NCBI GenBank assembly: GCA_036874045.1
Contig: CM072341.1
Span: forward strand, 1,748,501-1,812,500
Direction: 5' to 3'
From: Cymodocea nodosa
Lineage: Eukaryota; Streptophyta; Magnoliopsida; Alismatales; Cymodoceaceae
Length of the DNA stretch: 64,000 nucleotides
Below are positions 36,801 through 48,600 of the stretch, in pieces. The notes beneath the pieces are model-generated. The model did no database searches, had not been told where the DNA came from, and worked only from the letters and a program-made list of their open reading frames with translations. The position numbers and the translations under genes are program-made. The stretch's first letter is position 1; every line of letters starts with the position of its first letter.

Positions 36801-39800
36801 AAGGCACTATTTGTGCTATGTCTTGGATCATATTAGACAACATTTTTGATGTATCTGACTTCTTGGTTAATCTCCTATCTATTAGTGCTATTACCAAACA
36901 ATTGATTAGTTTGGTAACCTTTTATTCATTTAATTATACCTTTTTGAATCTGCAAATAAGGAAAATGATTGAATTATCCATCCCTTAAGAAGCTTTAGAA
37001 GGTGCAGGCTCTACCTTGAATTACCATCTTCCATCAAATGTCAGCCATGTCAATTGGGTAAAGCATAAGCATGCTACCTTTAAAGGTCTACATTTGGTTA
37101 AGAGTTAGAGCCTTTTTGATGTAGTCCATTCTAATGTTTGAAGTCCTGCAAGGATCATTTCTATATTTGGTTATCAATATTATATTGTGTTCAATGATGA
37201 TTACTCCCATATTTTGTGGGTTTATTTGCTCAAAAATCATGTTGGTATCATTGATGTTGTCATAAAGTTTTCATTGAAATAATAAATCAATTTGCAGTTA
37301 TTTTAAAAATTCTTTGAATTGATAATGTCTTAAAATTTGATCATACTATCCTTTATGAGTGTTATTCATCAAACTACATACCTACACCCACCTTAGCAGA
37401 ACAAGATTGTAAAACATAAACATCAACAACTTGATGTAGCTCACACCCTTACACTCGAGATGGGTGTACTAAGGTATTTATGATCTAACGTTATCCTCAC
37501 TACATCCTATCTTATTAACAAGTTTCCATACTCTTCTATCGAGGGGAGTTCCCACTCTAATGCTTACCTCATAATGTGAAACTCTTCTATCTTCTAGCCA
37601 AAGTCTTTAGTTGGGGTGCTTTCATTTATGACCTAACTCTCAATCTTGACAAGTTGACACCTCAATCAATTAAATATGTTTTTGTTGAATACCCTTTATA
37701 TGAGTACTACTTCCTTTTACCATGAATCAATCTTGGGAGCTTGTACAATTGGAAGTGAAAAATGATTTTTTATGTGGTAATTTGTTGAAACAAGTATTAT
37801 GAAGCAACCTCCTAGATATATTATTTAAGGGGAGAAACATATTTGCTTATTATAGAAAGCTATTTACGGTCTCAAAATAAAACACACATGCCTGGTATGA
37901 AGTTCAACAATATTATGGTAACTAGTGGTTTTCATAGATGTGCTATGAATTACTCAGTTTTTTATAGGAAAAATAAGGGTTGTATATACTTATAGTGTGT
38001 GTGGATGATATTCTATAGACTAGTAGTGACATTGCAAGTATTTAACAAAGAACTATCTGTACACCCATTTTGTCACCAAAGACATGAGCCAACCCTAAGA
38101 ACTTCTTGAGTATTGAATTTGCATATATTAAAGATAAGATGGTGTCATTGCAACGGAAGTATCTATTGGACCTCTTGTGGGAAATTGGTCTACTTGAGTG
38201 TAGCCTAGAATATAACTTACTTGATCAATGCCTAAATTTTTAGGGCAAATCATCACCTATATTAATAGATATTGGCAAGAATAAATGACTTATTGGGAAA
38301 CTGATCTAACTATTACACATCCAAATATTATCTATGTTGTTAGGGTACTCAATCAATTCATGCATAAGCTAAAAAAATACATTGACAGAGTCTTTACAAG
38401 AGCTAATTCAGTCAAAAAGGCTCCTAACAAAGAATTGATGTATAAAAGGCATGATCATGCACATATATAGGCCTCCTTAAACTTTGATTATGCAAGTGAC
38501 AAAAAAGACCAAAAATCTATATCAAAATACTATACCTATGTCAAAGAAAATCTTGTCACTTGAAGAAGTAAAAAAACATAATGTTGTGTCAAAGTTTAGT
38601 ACAGAGGTAGAATATCAGGTCATGACACAAATTGCATATAAGATAATATGACTAAGCTCTCTATTAATAAAGCTTGGGTTTCTTATTAGTGTACTCATGC
38701 ACATGCATTATGATAATTAAGCCACCATCTTCATTACAAATAATTTGACATTTCATGAAAGAACCAACATATAAAGATGGATTGCCATTATGTTTGAGAT
38801 GTCATTATGAAAGACATTATCTCCACTTTATGCACTCAGTCTTCTGATCAACTTACAAATATTTTCACCAAAGGATTAGGTGTTGGGTCATATGATTATA
38901 TTTATAGTAAATTGGATATGTTATAGATACTCTAGCTTGAGGGGGAGTGCTAGAATATTAAGATTTATGTAGTTGTTATATGTGGGCTTAGCCCTGCATT
39001 ATTTATCTTGCATAAGTTTATATATAAAGGCTCTCATACTTGTTAATGGATCATTCCATTTCCATCACTTCTTTTTTTCAACAGAAATAAAATATATAAA
39101 TTTCTTGGTTAATTGGGCATTCACAAGCATGTAAAAATAAAAATCAATCAATGATTATATCAAATAGTAAATAAAGGTAATGCTCACCTATACTCTTCCA
39201 GTTTTTCTCATTAAATTTTTTTACTGTTTGTACGAGAAGCTTATCCTGTTGAAATATTCACAAAGTACTGTAAATGTAAGCCATTATGAAATCAGAAATT
39301 CTTCAAAATCTACTTGTAAATGATTAAAGCATAAAGAAAATTGATAATGAACCAAGACAACTAAATAGAAGTTGGATTCTGCAAATGACACAGTTATTTA
39401 ATAAATATTGCAGATAAGAGATTTATAATAAAGTACAGTTTGTTGGATCATCAACCTGCTCTTCTGTCCATTTCCCCTTTGTCGATCTTCTAGTAGGACC
39501 AATTGTTCTCCTATGAAGAAGGTAAAAATTTCATTAGGATAAGTATCATTAATTTAAAATCAATTTATCACAAAGAAATACAAGGCCACATCAACAGACA
39601 GTCTAGATTATTATTCTTATGATAAGAAAATTCATAAATAAAGAAAATATGTACAAGAGGTTCTTTAACTAGCATTGCTCAATCATGGAAATACCAAAGA
39701 GTCATACCCAATAACGTATCAACAAAGACGTAACTTGACAGACAATTTCCAAAACTGCATTCTCATACTGCAGAATTCAATGTACTAATTAATCAACATA

Positions 39801-40200
39801 TAATACAAAAAAGTGATAACATGATAAACATAACTTGCCACCAAGCCAACGTAACATATAATCAACGTAACATTTTCATATTACAGAATAAAGAAATTGG
39901 ACTAAATTTATATATCCAATCAACACACCAGCACACAACACAGCAAAAAGGCACACCTAGTGGATGCATGTGTTAGCTAAGGTACTTTGATATAGACTGT
40001 TGCAGTAAGAAGTCCAGTATTTGAATTGATACAAGGCTGAAATAAATTTCTTAAGATAATAAGAAGAAAACACGCACCCCAAAAATTTTGACTAACGCCG
40101 ATAAAACGAAGGGAAGTGAGAGTATCAAATACCCAGTAATAACAGCGGCCTTTGGTGCTTCAGACTTGGAGCATTCGCTAACCAAAGAACCAGAATCCAT
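30838..40200 (-). CDS. R1R2R3-MYB transcription factor (MYB3R family)
   Basis: MYB3R proteins bind MSA elements and control G2/M genes; short members similar to MYB3R3/5 act with DREAM-like complexes. Exons in order: 40200-40133, 39510-39456, 39245-39188, 34144-34050, 33963-33860, 32351-32223 and 32008-30838. All phases match, giving 559 residues. R1 spans about 34-84 (KGKWTEEQDKLL to RWQKV), R2 about 86-136 (KGAWTKEEDDKI to CRERYYNHL) and R3 about 138-188 (KGTWTTKEEEEL to IKNHWNCSLKKKL). Near 425-440 lies AAKSFRNTPSIIRKR, a conserved MYB3R C-terminal motif. Odd point: the third Trp of R2 is Tyr128 (RYYNHL where the family has RWHNHL). Intron 3 is about 4.9 kb and holds a copia element. No break is seen in the reading frame. 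Confidence 0.93.
35046..35198 (+). repeat. 5' LTR of the intronic copia element
   Basis: Starts TGTTAGAG and ends TTTCACA (TG..CA). About 153 bp. It shares with the 3' LTR the words ttatcttg, ttgttaat and the layout, but differs at many sites. Confidence 0.82.
35199..35210 (+). other. Primer binding site of the copia element
   Basis: tcatatcagagc resembles the usual tggtatcagagc, which is complementary to the 3' end of initiator tRNA-Met, directly after the 5' LTR. Confidence 0.75.
38948..39083 (+). repeat. 3' LTR of the intronic copia element
   Basis: Preceded by polypurine tract gagggggag (38939-38947). Starts TGCTAGAATATT and ends CAACA. About 136 bp, followed directly by the GAAAT duplication. 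Confidence 0.82.
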
Positions 40201-40880
40201 TCTCGCAGCGACCTCCTTGTGTAGGCCCACTTTCTTCAGCACCCTTGATCCGTCAACTCCCTAAAACTCCTACCTGGAATAGAAGAATATATTACCGTCA
40301 TCTCCATCAACAAAACAACTCGAAACAACCCTATATTTCTCCAAAAACTCGGCAAACCGAAATCCTAAATCCCAACGGCAACCTGAAGCACGAACGCAGC
40401 CAAGCTTCACAACCATCTCACCTCCGCAACGTCCGCCCTACTTAAACCACAAGCCGCACACCAAGAAACCACCGCAGCCACCCCAACCCGACGGACCGAG
40501 AATTGTAGTAGGCTAGAAAAAGCAGAGTCTGGCTGGTATCCAGCGGCCGGAACGGCGCACGTCGCGTCGGTCTCGCTTCGTCAACCAACGGGAGCTTCTC
40601 GGAGAGTGAGGAGGTGGACGGAGGGCAAAATCGTGTCGGATTTGTAGGGTTTGGGGTCGTTTTCCATTTCTCTCTTCCACTCCTTGGCGAGGAAGAGAGC
40701 TCGCACGGAGTAGCGGGAAAACCGTCGCGAGCAAAAGAGAAATTGAAGAGGACAACAAGCCTTCGAACTCAAACGGCATACCCTCGTTCATATTATAGTT
40801 TTCTTTAATAAAATAATATATTAAATTAATTTTAATATATATCGTTTTATAATATTGGAAAGAATAAAACGACTTCAATA
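40201..40880 (-). promoter_or_regulatory. 5' UTR and upstream region of MYB3R
   Basis: GC-richer than its surroundings from 40240 to about 40790, then abruptly AT-rich. Frames on both strands are short and unsupported. It probably covers the leader and core promoter. No clear TATA box or transcription start could be placed. Confidence 0.4.
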
Positions 40881-41655
40881 ATGAAGTATAACTATAAATA
40901 TAAGGTTTTAAATAAGAGAATTGCGATTCGTTATCATTTGCGGTTTCGGATGTATCGTTCGTTTCGTTATTTTTTGTAAATAGGAAAAGTACGTTAGTTT
41001 TTGATTATGAGATGAAATTTAGAAACCTTCCTGTTTTGAAAATCAAATCGTTCTTTACGCCGTAACGATTGGCGAAAGGTGTCAGACGAGGGAGATAATG
41101 CAATATTTACTGTCCACTTCAAAAAATAATATTTACCGTAAGAAATATTTGATTCAAATTTTAACCAAAAAAAAAACTAACTACGTTGGTCGTTACGTGT
41201 GCCTTACCCACTCTAATAAGTAAATTAACTTTCGAGAAAAATGTAGTTGTAATTGTTTAAAAATGATATACTGAATTTATTTTTTCGCAAATCTTGTAAG
41301 TATATTTTACCTCGTAACTATTGATTGCATCGTTATTACAAAATAATAGACTCTTAACATAATTAATCATCCATTCCAGGCAAAGAATGGGGTCCTCTGT
41401 CTGGACAAAGCCGTAAATATTGCAAAAGAAACTTAAATGAACCGAATGATTACAAGCAATGGAAGAGCCGGAAGGAGTGACGTTACAAGCTATGGAGGTG
41501 ATCATTTAATAGTGCCAGAGGTGTAAACGTAAATTGAATTGAATGGAATATTTTTTCAGTTCAATTTGGTTAACTTAAAACGGTTCTTTTGGATTTGAAA
41601 TTTCAAACGTGCACATATGATTTGGTTTTTTTATTTGAAAGAATCATACTGAAAT
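40881..41655. other. Intergenic region
   Basis: AT-rich; words such as gttcaatttggtt at 41555-41575 are typical of decayed plant repeats. No gene. Confidence 0.4.
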
Positions 41656-41659
41656 CCAC

Positions 41660-41814
41660 ATATAATATAATATAATATAACATAATAGAATAGAATAGAA
41701 TAGAATATAATATAATATAATATAATATAATATAATATAATATAATATAATATAATATAATATAATATAATATAATATAATATAATATAATATAATATAA
41801 TATAATATAATATA
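41660..41814. repeat. (TATAA)n pentanucleotide microsatellite
   Basis: About 150 bp of tataa units with a short tagaa variant block at 41685-41705. The minus-strand frame of Tyr/Ile repeats is the microsatellite read through, not a gene. Confidence 0.97.
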
Positions 41815-41825
41815 AACATTATTTA

Positions 41826-41990
41826 ACGTTTGTTAGAATAAATAATGCATTAGAATTTTAGATGTGTGTGAGTTTAATCTCACGTTGCTTAAATGTATTT
41901 TGTTTTCTTTGTATAATCTTTATATATAAAGTCTTGATTTAGGCCTTTATTAATGACATGGGCTGTTGGGCAAGACGAGGCGATATGCAC
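41826..41990. repeat. LTR-like or TRIM-like sequence
   Basis: It resembles the copia LTRs in layout: tgttagaataaa start, ctcacgttgctt, a tatataaag TATA-like element and a pyrimidine-rich stretch. No matching partner or coding remains are visible, so it may be a decayed solo LTR. Confidence 0.35.
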
Positions 41991-42211
41991 GTGAGGTTCA
42001 CGGACGCTTTTTTTAAAGAAAAAGTAGTAATATTGGATATAATAGTTGGTCACATTGATAATTAACAAATTATTATTTTTTGCAATCTCGTGAAATATAT
42101 AATGCATTATGCTATGAAAGTTATTTTTTTTAATATTTTATGAAAAATACTAAGAGAGACGTAATTTATAATTTGTTAATTATATTTAATATAATAGTTG
42201 GTCGCATTAAT

Positions 42212-42512
42212 AATAAGAAGATATTTGTACACACATAAAATGACAGAAAAATTTTCTTTCATTTTTTGACCTAATCTTTGAAACTAATAGAAAATAAAGG
42301 AAAAGAAAATGTGAATTATCATAAAATATATTAAAAACATATAATAAATACACGTATTTTAAATTCCATCATTTTCTATTTCATGCATAAACATTTTAAT
42401 TTTTTACTAAATTTTCATTACTTTTTATCATTTTCCTTTCTATTATTTTCTATGATATTTTGTCATTTTTTTTGTACCATTTTCTAAGTGTACAAATAAC
42501 TCATTATAGATG
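42212..42512. repeat. Terminal-inverted-repeat-like AT-rich element (A)
   Basis: The left end atatttgtacacacataaaa and the right end ttctaagtgtacaaataact read as inverted repeats around the shared core atttgtacac. The interior is gaaaat/ttttctattt sequence without coding. It looks like a MITE of about 300 bp. Confidence 0.55.
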
Positions 42513-43059
42513 GTTAAACCACAAACCCAACCTGGAACAATCAATATTTTAAAAAATCTAAATTGTTCAATTCATTTCGATTTGGAAATTATCTAAATTG
42601 ATTTATATGAATGCATTTGTGATTTTACCTTAAATCGAACTATACATATGAACCTTATTTCATGTTAGTTTATGATAAGGGAAGAAGAATTAAAACAGCC
42701 AAACTACCAACGAGCTTTATGATGGCAGAAATTAAATTTGTTCTTCTTTTAAATTTTTCTTTACAAATTCTAAATAGTTGATTTCAATCAATATTATGTG
42801 GTTACATATTTCTCGTGATAATGTTAAACCTCTTAGAATCCTTTAAATTGAATCACACATTTGGAATTTCAAAAGAGGTGGGATTTCTTGGCAGTGACAA
42901 ATTTTCCTGGTGCAATTTTATTTTATTTTCTTATAAATACACGGAAAAGTAAAAGTAATCATATAGTTTTAGTTAAAGTGTCGTTCCTTATTGTCACTGG
43001 AACACTAAAGAGCTAAAACAAATATAACTTAAAGTTATATTTAAATGCATTATCCATCC

Positions 43060-43550
43060 ATGTAAGTGCATATAACTTTATATACATATATGTCTTCATA
43101 TTCATGTACACATACCACTCCATATTCATCCACACACATGCATGTAACTTTATATATCTTCATGCGCACCCACCACTCCATACATACACTTACCATACAT
43201 GTACTTAGGATATATACACTTACCATGCATACATACACTTATCATACATGCACGTAGCATATATACACTTAACATATAAATATGCACTTACCATACATGC
43301 ACTTAGCATATATATATATACACTTATTATACATATACGTACTTACCATACATGAACCTAGCATATATACACTTACCATACGTACATGCACCTCATACAC
43401 ACACTTACGTACTATACCTGTACTTACCATACTTGTACCTACGATACATGCATGCATACCAAACATGCATACATACCATACACCTGTAAACCCACATACT
43501 ATCCACGCATATTCAGGTAAACCCATGCATACTAATTCATGCATTTAACT
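43060..43550. repeat. Degenerate tandem repeat of catac/tgcacttac units
   Basis: About 490 bp built from varied copies of cttaccatacatgcac and tatatacactta. Long open frames here on both strands follow from the repeat. Confidence 0.85.
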
Positions 43551-44075
43551 TTGATGTAGCATTCATGCATACTCATACACATCATCTCACATTAATTTAT
43601 TTCAAACATATCATCTCACTTTAATTTATTTCATGCATATAACCTCATGTTAACTTACTTTCATGCATTTGCTAGCATATCATCTCGTTTCATCTTGCAC
43701 ATTTTTACATATTATCATTGCATATTAATTGATGCTCATGCACAAATTTTCTTTACGCTTATCCCATAAAAATCCATGCATCATGCATTATGCTTAATTT
43801 ACATTTTTGCATTTATTCATGCCTCGTTATTTTACATTATTAGCTTGTTTGCATTAGATTAATTTAACCATACATCATAGTTAGGATATTCTAGTTGCAC
43901 TCAAAATATTTTCCTTTATATCTATACATGAATGAGAAATTATCATACAACTCCCTTTCCCTTCTAATATTTATACCTTCTTTTCTCACCTCGTCGTTTC
44001 ACTCTTATATCATTGCATTTTATATCAACTCCATCGATCAAGTCATTTTATCTTTTTGCTTTACACTCAGGAGAT
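43551..44075. other. Intergenic region after the catac repeat
   Basis: AT-rich DNA in which ttcatgcat words fade out. No gene recognised. Confidence 0.4.
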
Positions 44076-44695
44076 ATTTGTGTAGTGAAAAATTGTGAAA
44101 AGAAAATAAGAAAATATTATAAAAAATGACAGAAATTAATGAAAAGTCAATAGAAAATTAAGATATTTGTGTATATAGTAGAAAATGATGAAATTTGAAA
44201 TACATGTGTTTGTGTACAAAAAAAATGATGAAAAATAATAAAATATAAAATATATATGTTTATTCACAAAATAAAAATGTTGAAATTAATAAATTAAATA
44301 TTTTTTGTATTTATATGTAAGATAGAGAATAACAAAATTTGTTATAATATAAGATAGAGTCATTTGTGATAATTGTTACAATATAAAATACATTTCATAC
44401 ATATTTATTATTCCATATATCTCTCAGAATATCAATTCTCATCTATTAAAGACATAAATAATTTCTATATCAAAATTACATATTGTTAATATATTCTGTG
44501 ACAATTCATATTTTCTTTTTCTCTATTTTCCATTAGTTTCAGATATTAGAAGGTCAGAAAATGAAAGAAAATTTTTCTTATATACCGAAGGCAAATGACG
44601 AAAAATCATTTGATATACAAACACTTAAAAAATGGTGAAAAATTTTCTGACATTTTTTTTTCAACGTTTTCTGCTATTTTCTAGGTATACAAATA
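44076..44695. repeat. Terminal-inverted-repeat-like AT-rich element (B)
   Basis: The left end gagatatttgtgtagtgaaa is answered at the right by ttttctaggtatacaaatac. Interior copies of aagatatttgtgta suggest nested or rearranged copies. Same family as 42212-42512 and the fragment at 8262-8400. Confidence 0.5.
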
Positions 44696-45540
44696 CTCCA
44701 TTAGGCTTACTCTTAACATGCACTTAACCTTAAAATCATATAATCATACTCTTTAAATATCTATCAACCAACTTATCAGAAATAACCAAGGGATTGAGTA
44801 ATTCAAGTATATAAGGTATTTAACACATTCTTCATGTATATCCAAAGTACTTACTTAAACTCTACGTTCGTTGATCATAATCTTAAATGTTATTTAAAAA
44901 TATTTTGTACTTGCATATAAATTTTTTTAGTTTATTCTTGATTAAACTAGGTAACAACTCTAAACCTTCTCTCTTTACCTTAAGAGTATTGAAGTGGAGG
45001 CTACACTTCTATTTATGCAGTGTTTTACTTAAGACTTTGTAATTAAATCGGTATATCATTTACTGTACCAATTTAAAAGTTTAGCATATCGATTTTACAA
45101 TTTGATATGCTAATTTTTTTTAAAGAAAATCCACTTAGGTGTTTATACCAAGTCATGTTGGTTGAGGAGTAAAAAATGTAAAATAACACAAGTAATAATT
45201 TTCTCGATAATGAAATTTTATTTATTTATCGGAGAGTTCAGATTGCAGTAGAAGTTGTAATTAGCGTTGTTCTAACAAATTAAGTTATTGCAATTATTTT
45301 TTATAGAACAATTAATAATAAATACTTTATTACGAAGGATATGAATTTAATTTTGAATTAAAAAATTAAATAAATATAATAATTTAATTGACTGAAAATA
45401 AAAATATTTATAAATTTTTTAATATGTAAATCTTAATAAATACAAAAATCATCGTCATGCACAATAACTCAAAAAAACTTGTGGTCTTATCGGATCCGGT
45501 TGCGAGTGTTAGTCTCGAGACGGGACGAAACCCGAGGATC
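44696..45540. other. Intergenic region upstream of the C2 gene
   Basis: AT-rich DNA without a recognised gene. Composition changes to GC-richer promoter sequence from about 45480. Confidence 0.4.
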
Positions 45541-45543
45541 CGA

Positions 45544-45566
45544 GACGTGTCATTCACATATAAATA
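45544..45566 (+). promoter_or_regulatory. ACGTGTC element and TATA box of the C2 gene
   Basis: gacgtgtc at 45545-45551 has an ABRE-like ACGT core. tataaata at 45559-45566 lies about 77 bp before the ATG, so the start site would be near 45590. This is inferred from consensus only. Confidence 0.5.
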
Positions 45567-45642
45567 TTCAGTCATTGTTCTCTCTTACTGCGTTTTTCTT
45601 CCTCTCTCTCGGTTCTGACTGTTGGCGATCTGGTCTGAGGAG

Positions 45643-48600
45643 ATGCCGCTGGGAACGATGGAGGTGCTCCTCGTCGGCGCCAAGGGGCTAGAGGACGCCG
45701 ACTTGTTTTGTGAGTTAGATCAGATCATTGAGTTATTCATTAGGAAAGATGGTTCACTTCTCTATATCTTTCTCGATCGATCGAATTAGAGGCAAATTGA
45801 TTTGAAGAGTTTGTGCTTGCGAATATGTGATTTGCCGTTTTGACGGATTTTCTAGTCCGATCGCCTTGTTTCGGCTTTCGATTTCTATTTCTAGTGTTCG
45901 CGCCGAAGTTCTTTTTCTCTTCGTCTTGTGCATTGCGGCCTGAATTTAGCTGCGCGTTGGTAATAACGATTTTGGAGCTCTGGATCCTCCCGCCACTTCC
46001 AAAAATTATAAAAATAATACAATATTATCAAAAAACCTAATCGTGCCTTTTGCATTGGAACAATTAGGATTAATTGCTGTGAACCTCAAATATATTTGAT
46101 TCTAGGTTGATTTTAAGTCTATCAAATATATTTGCTTCTGGTTGAGATACGGACCACTACACATTTTCAGCTTCTGTGGACTTTCCTCTTTGATCTCTCT
46201 CTCTCTCTTTTTGTGCAAAATTGATATTGTTAGGGACACAGTTTTAATCTGTTTTGCAAGCATCAGAGTCTTTTCTGAAAATTTAGGCCTACATTTGGTT
46301 TTGATCGTGCGAGATTCAGATTATACACAACTATAGTTATGCGTCTTCAACAAGTTGTTCCATTTGGTTGAGATTATGCTGGTTCAATTTTAAGATAAAA
46401 TGAAAAGAAAATTCCACAATTGACATCATAATCCTACAATCGATTAGAAAAGTTGATTATATAGATTGTGGACTCTGAGACACAAGGTTAATACTAAAAT
46501 TCAGCTCTTCACATGAAATGTTATGCTACATCTGTTTGGTTTATATTGCAACGTAATTCTAATATTCCACAAACTCAGAATCGAGTCTCATAATTTAAAT
46601 CAAAATAAAGCATAGGGGTCTTGATGTGTATGGGTGCATTGCCATTCAGAAAATGGGAGTAATTTCATTGTGTTTAATCTTAATGTGTAGGTAAGATGGA
46701 TCCATACGTCGTCCTCACTTGCCGTTCGCAGGAGCAAAGGAGCAGCATTGCTTCAGGTCCATTTTTATTTAAAAGTCTCTTTCTTAAGTATTTACATACA
46801 CACGTATACGTGCCTATGTACATATACATATATACAACAAATCACAACTGTGGGTGTATATATGTATATAGTGTGACAAAAGATAAAAAATGATTTTAAG
46901 TCGATTATTTTTATTAACAAATATAAGGCATCTGCAAATAAATATTATATATAAAAGACAACTATGATTTAAGTAATATAAGAATATCTTAATATTTACA
47001 TACAACACACATATAACATCTTAATATTGTAACACTTAAAAGTAACAATATTCAACTTGCAACAGTCTCAGTTAAAACTTAAACATGGTTGAAAAACTAA
47101 TAGATACACAAAAAAAATTGTTGTTATGATAACAAGATTAACCTAAGATAAGTGTAAGTGGAATGACATATCAGATAGTAATAGATTAATCTTTGGATGA
47201 CATAATCTAAAAAAGTAAAATAAATAGACAAATATGGTCTATATTTATGAGCGAAATTGATTTTTTTCAAAAATTTCTACCTTTTTGACATTTTTTTATG
47301 CAATTTTTTTTTTCTCTCCTTTCTTAATTTCCTCTTTTTTATTTATGATAATGAAATATGTACATAGTGTTTTCTATCGTCCAAAATCATATTATATTAT
47401 GATAGCAGAAACAAAAGGAGAGAGTAAGAAGGAATTGTGACGTCGGAATCTACAGAAAGAAACGTAGATTCTGAAAAGTAATACATTCATGAAGAACGAA
47501 ATTCAAGATTCCCTCTGTATAAAAACCCCTTCTTTCCTTACCCACATCCCTCGAGAAATCGAACGTAGGTCTTGTAGAAATGCTTGCCCGACGAAACCCT
47601 TGTAGTCGACCGGACGTCGATTTCTCCGCACCAATTGCTTGCAGTCAGACAAGAAACCCTCTCTCGACTCGAGCAGTCGACGACGACCCAACAGCATTCC
47701 AGCACCTTTGCTTCGCAGCGTTCCCATTCGATCGCCTTCCGGAATCACCTTCCAAACGCTAGTCGGTGCAGGACGGCGGAAGAGATAAACCCAGACGAAG
47801 CCTATAGAAAGCAGGCGAGCTGGCGATGGAAGCAAAACTCGGAGCAAAGTGAGGAGTGAGATATGTCATTCCTCCCCATTCCTCCGACGGTCGAAGGAGG
47901 AGAGGAGTTGGGGAAGAAACAGAGAAAAGAAGAAAAATAATGGAAAAGAAAAGGAAAAAGAAAGAAAGAAAGAAAGGATAGACAATGCAGAAAAACGATG
48001 GAAAATGAAAAAAAGAAAGGATAAATAAAAATATAATTACAATTTGTTTATTAATATTTCATCAAATATAAATTCTTCATCTTAATTTTAATTTTGTCAC
48101 ATGTACAAATATTTTTATTTTTTTCTGATTTTTTAGATTTTTCATTTTCAGTAATTGTAAATAGAAATTTTCTATTTCCTTTAACATTAAACCTTAAACA
48201 TTAATCAAACTTTAAGAATTTTATGTGATTTACAAGAATGATAACAAAAGTAATGATCAATGCAATAGATCTTGGTGTAAAATCGATGGTAGTTGACATT
48301 GACGATTGAGAGAGAGAAGGGCAAAGATTGTATAGAAAGTGAGGATAAACGTAAGTAGCAGGAGTTGTAACAGTACAAGAGATAAAAATTATGTAAACGG
48401 TAAAAGTTGCATGAACTAAAGAGTTTTTGTATAAGTTCATTAATTCTAAACGGTAAAAGTTATTTGTTGATTACTTTCTTCATTAACACCACTAATTAAT
48501 GTACACCTCTAGATGTATTTGGTAGAGGTTTTTTTTTGTCAAATTATTTTCACAAGTTCGAATTTCTAGTCTTACACTTATAGTTGAATTTCCTACATCA

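Larger units (their letters stand above)
35046..39083 (+). mobile_element. Ty1/copia LTR retrotransposon, full structure but dead, in MYB3R intron 3
   Basis: Both LTRs, a primer binding site, a polypurine tract and a 5-bp target-site duplication GAAAT (35041-35045 and 39084-39088) are present. It lies antisense to the host gene. Frames read gag from ATG 35768 (MAGNETLIKNLSG, then LHMGEQSIQDYF near 36090), protease trace SHMSGIHDLF near 36700, integrase (CQPCQLGK near 37045, YQYYIVFNDDYSHILW near 37165), RT trace KQPPRYII near 37800, and RNase H/C-terminus (QSLVQR near 38590, TNNLTFHERTNI near 38740, QIFSPKD near 38865). Numerous stops and shifts, together with strongly diverged LTRs, show an old, inactive insertion. 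Confidence 0.93.

Noticed and set aside
41631-41819. Tyr/Ile repeat frame
   Set aside because: Translation of the (TATAA)n microsatellite.
43050-43548. Cys/Tyr/Met-rich and His/Thr-rich frames on both strands
   Set aside because: Both arise from the catac-type tandem repeat.
43060-43550. Possible CRISPR-like array
   Set aside because: Units vary in length and sequence without spacers, and this is plant nuclear DNA. It is a degenerate tandem repeat.
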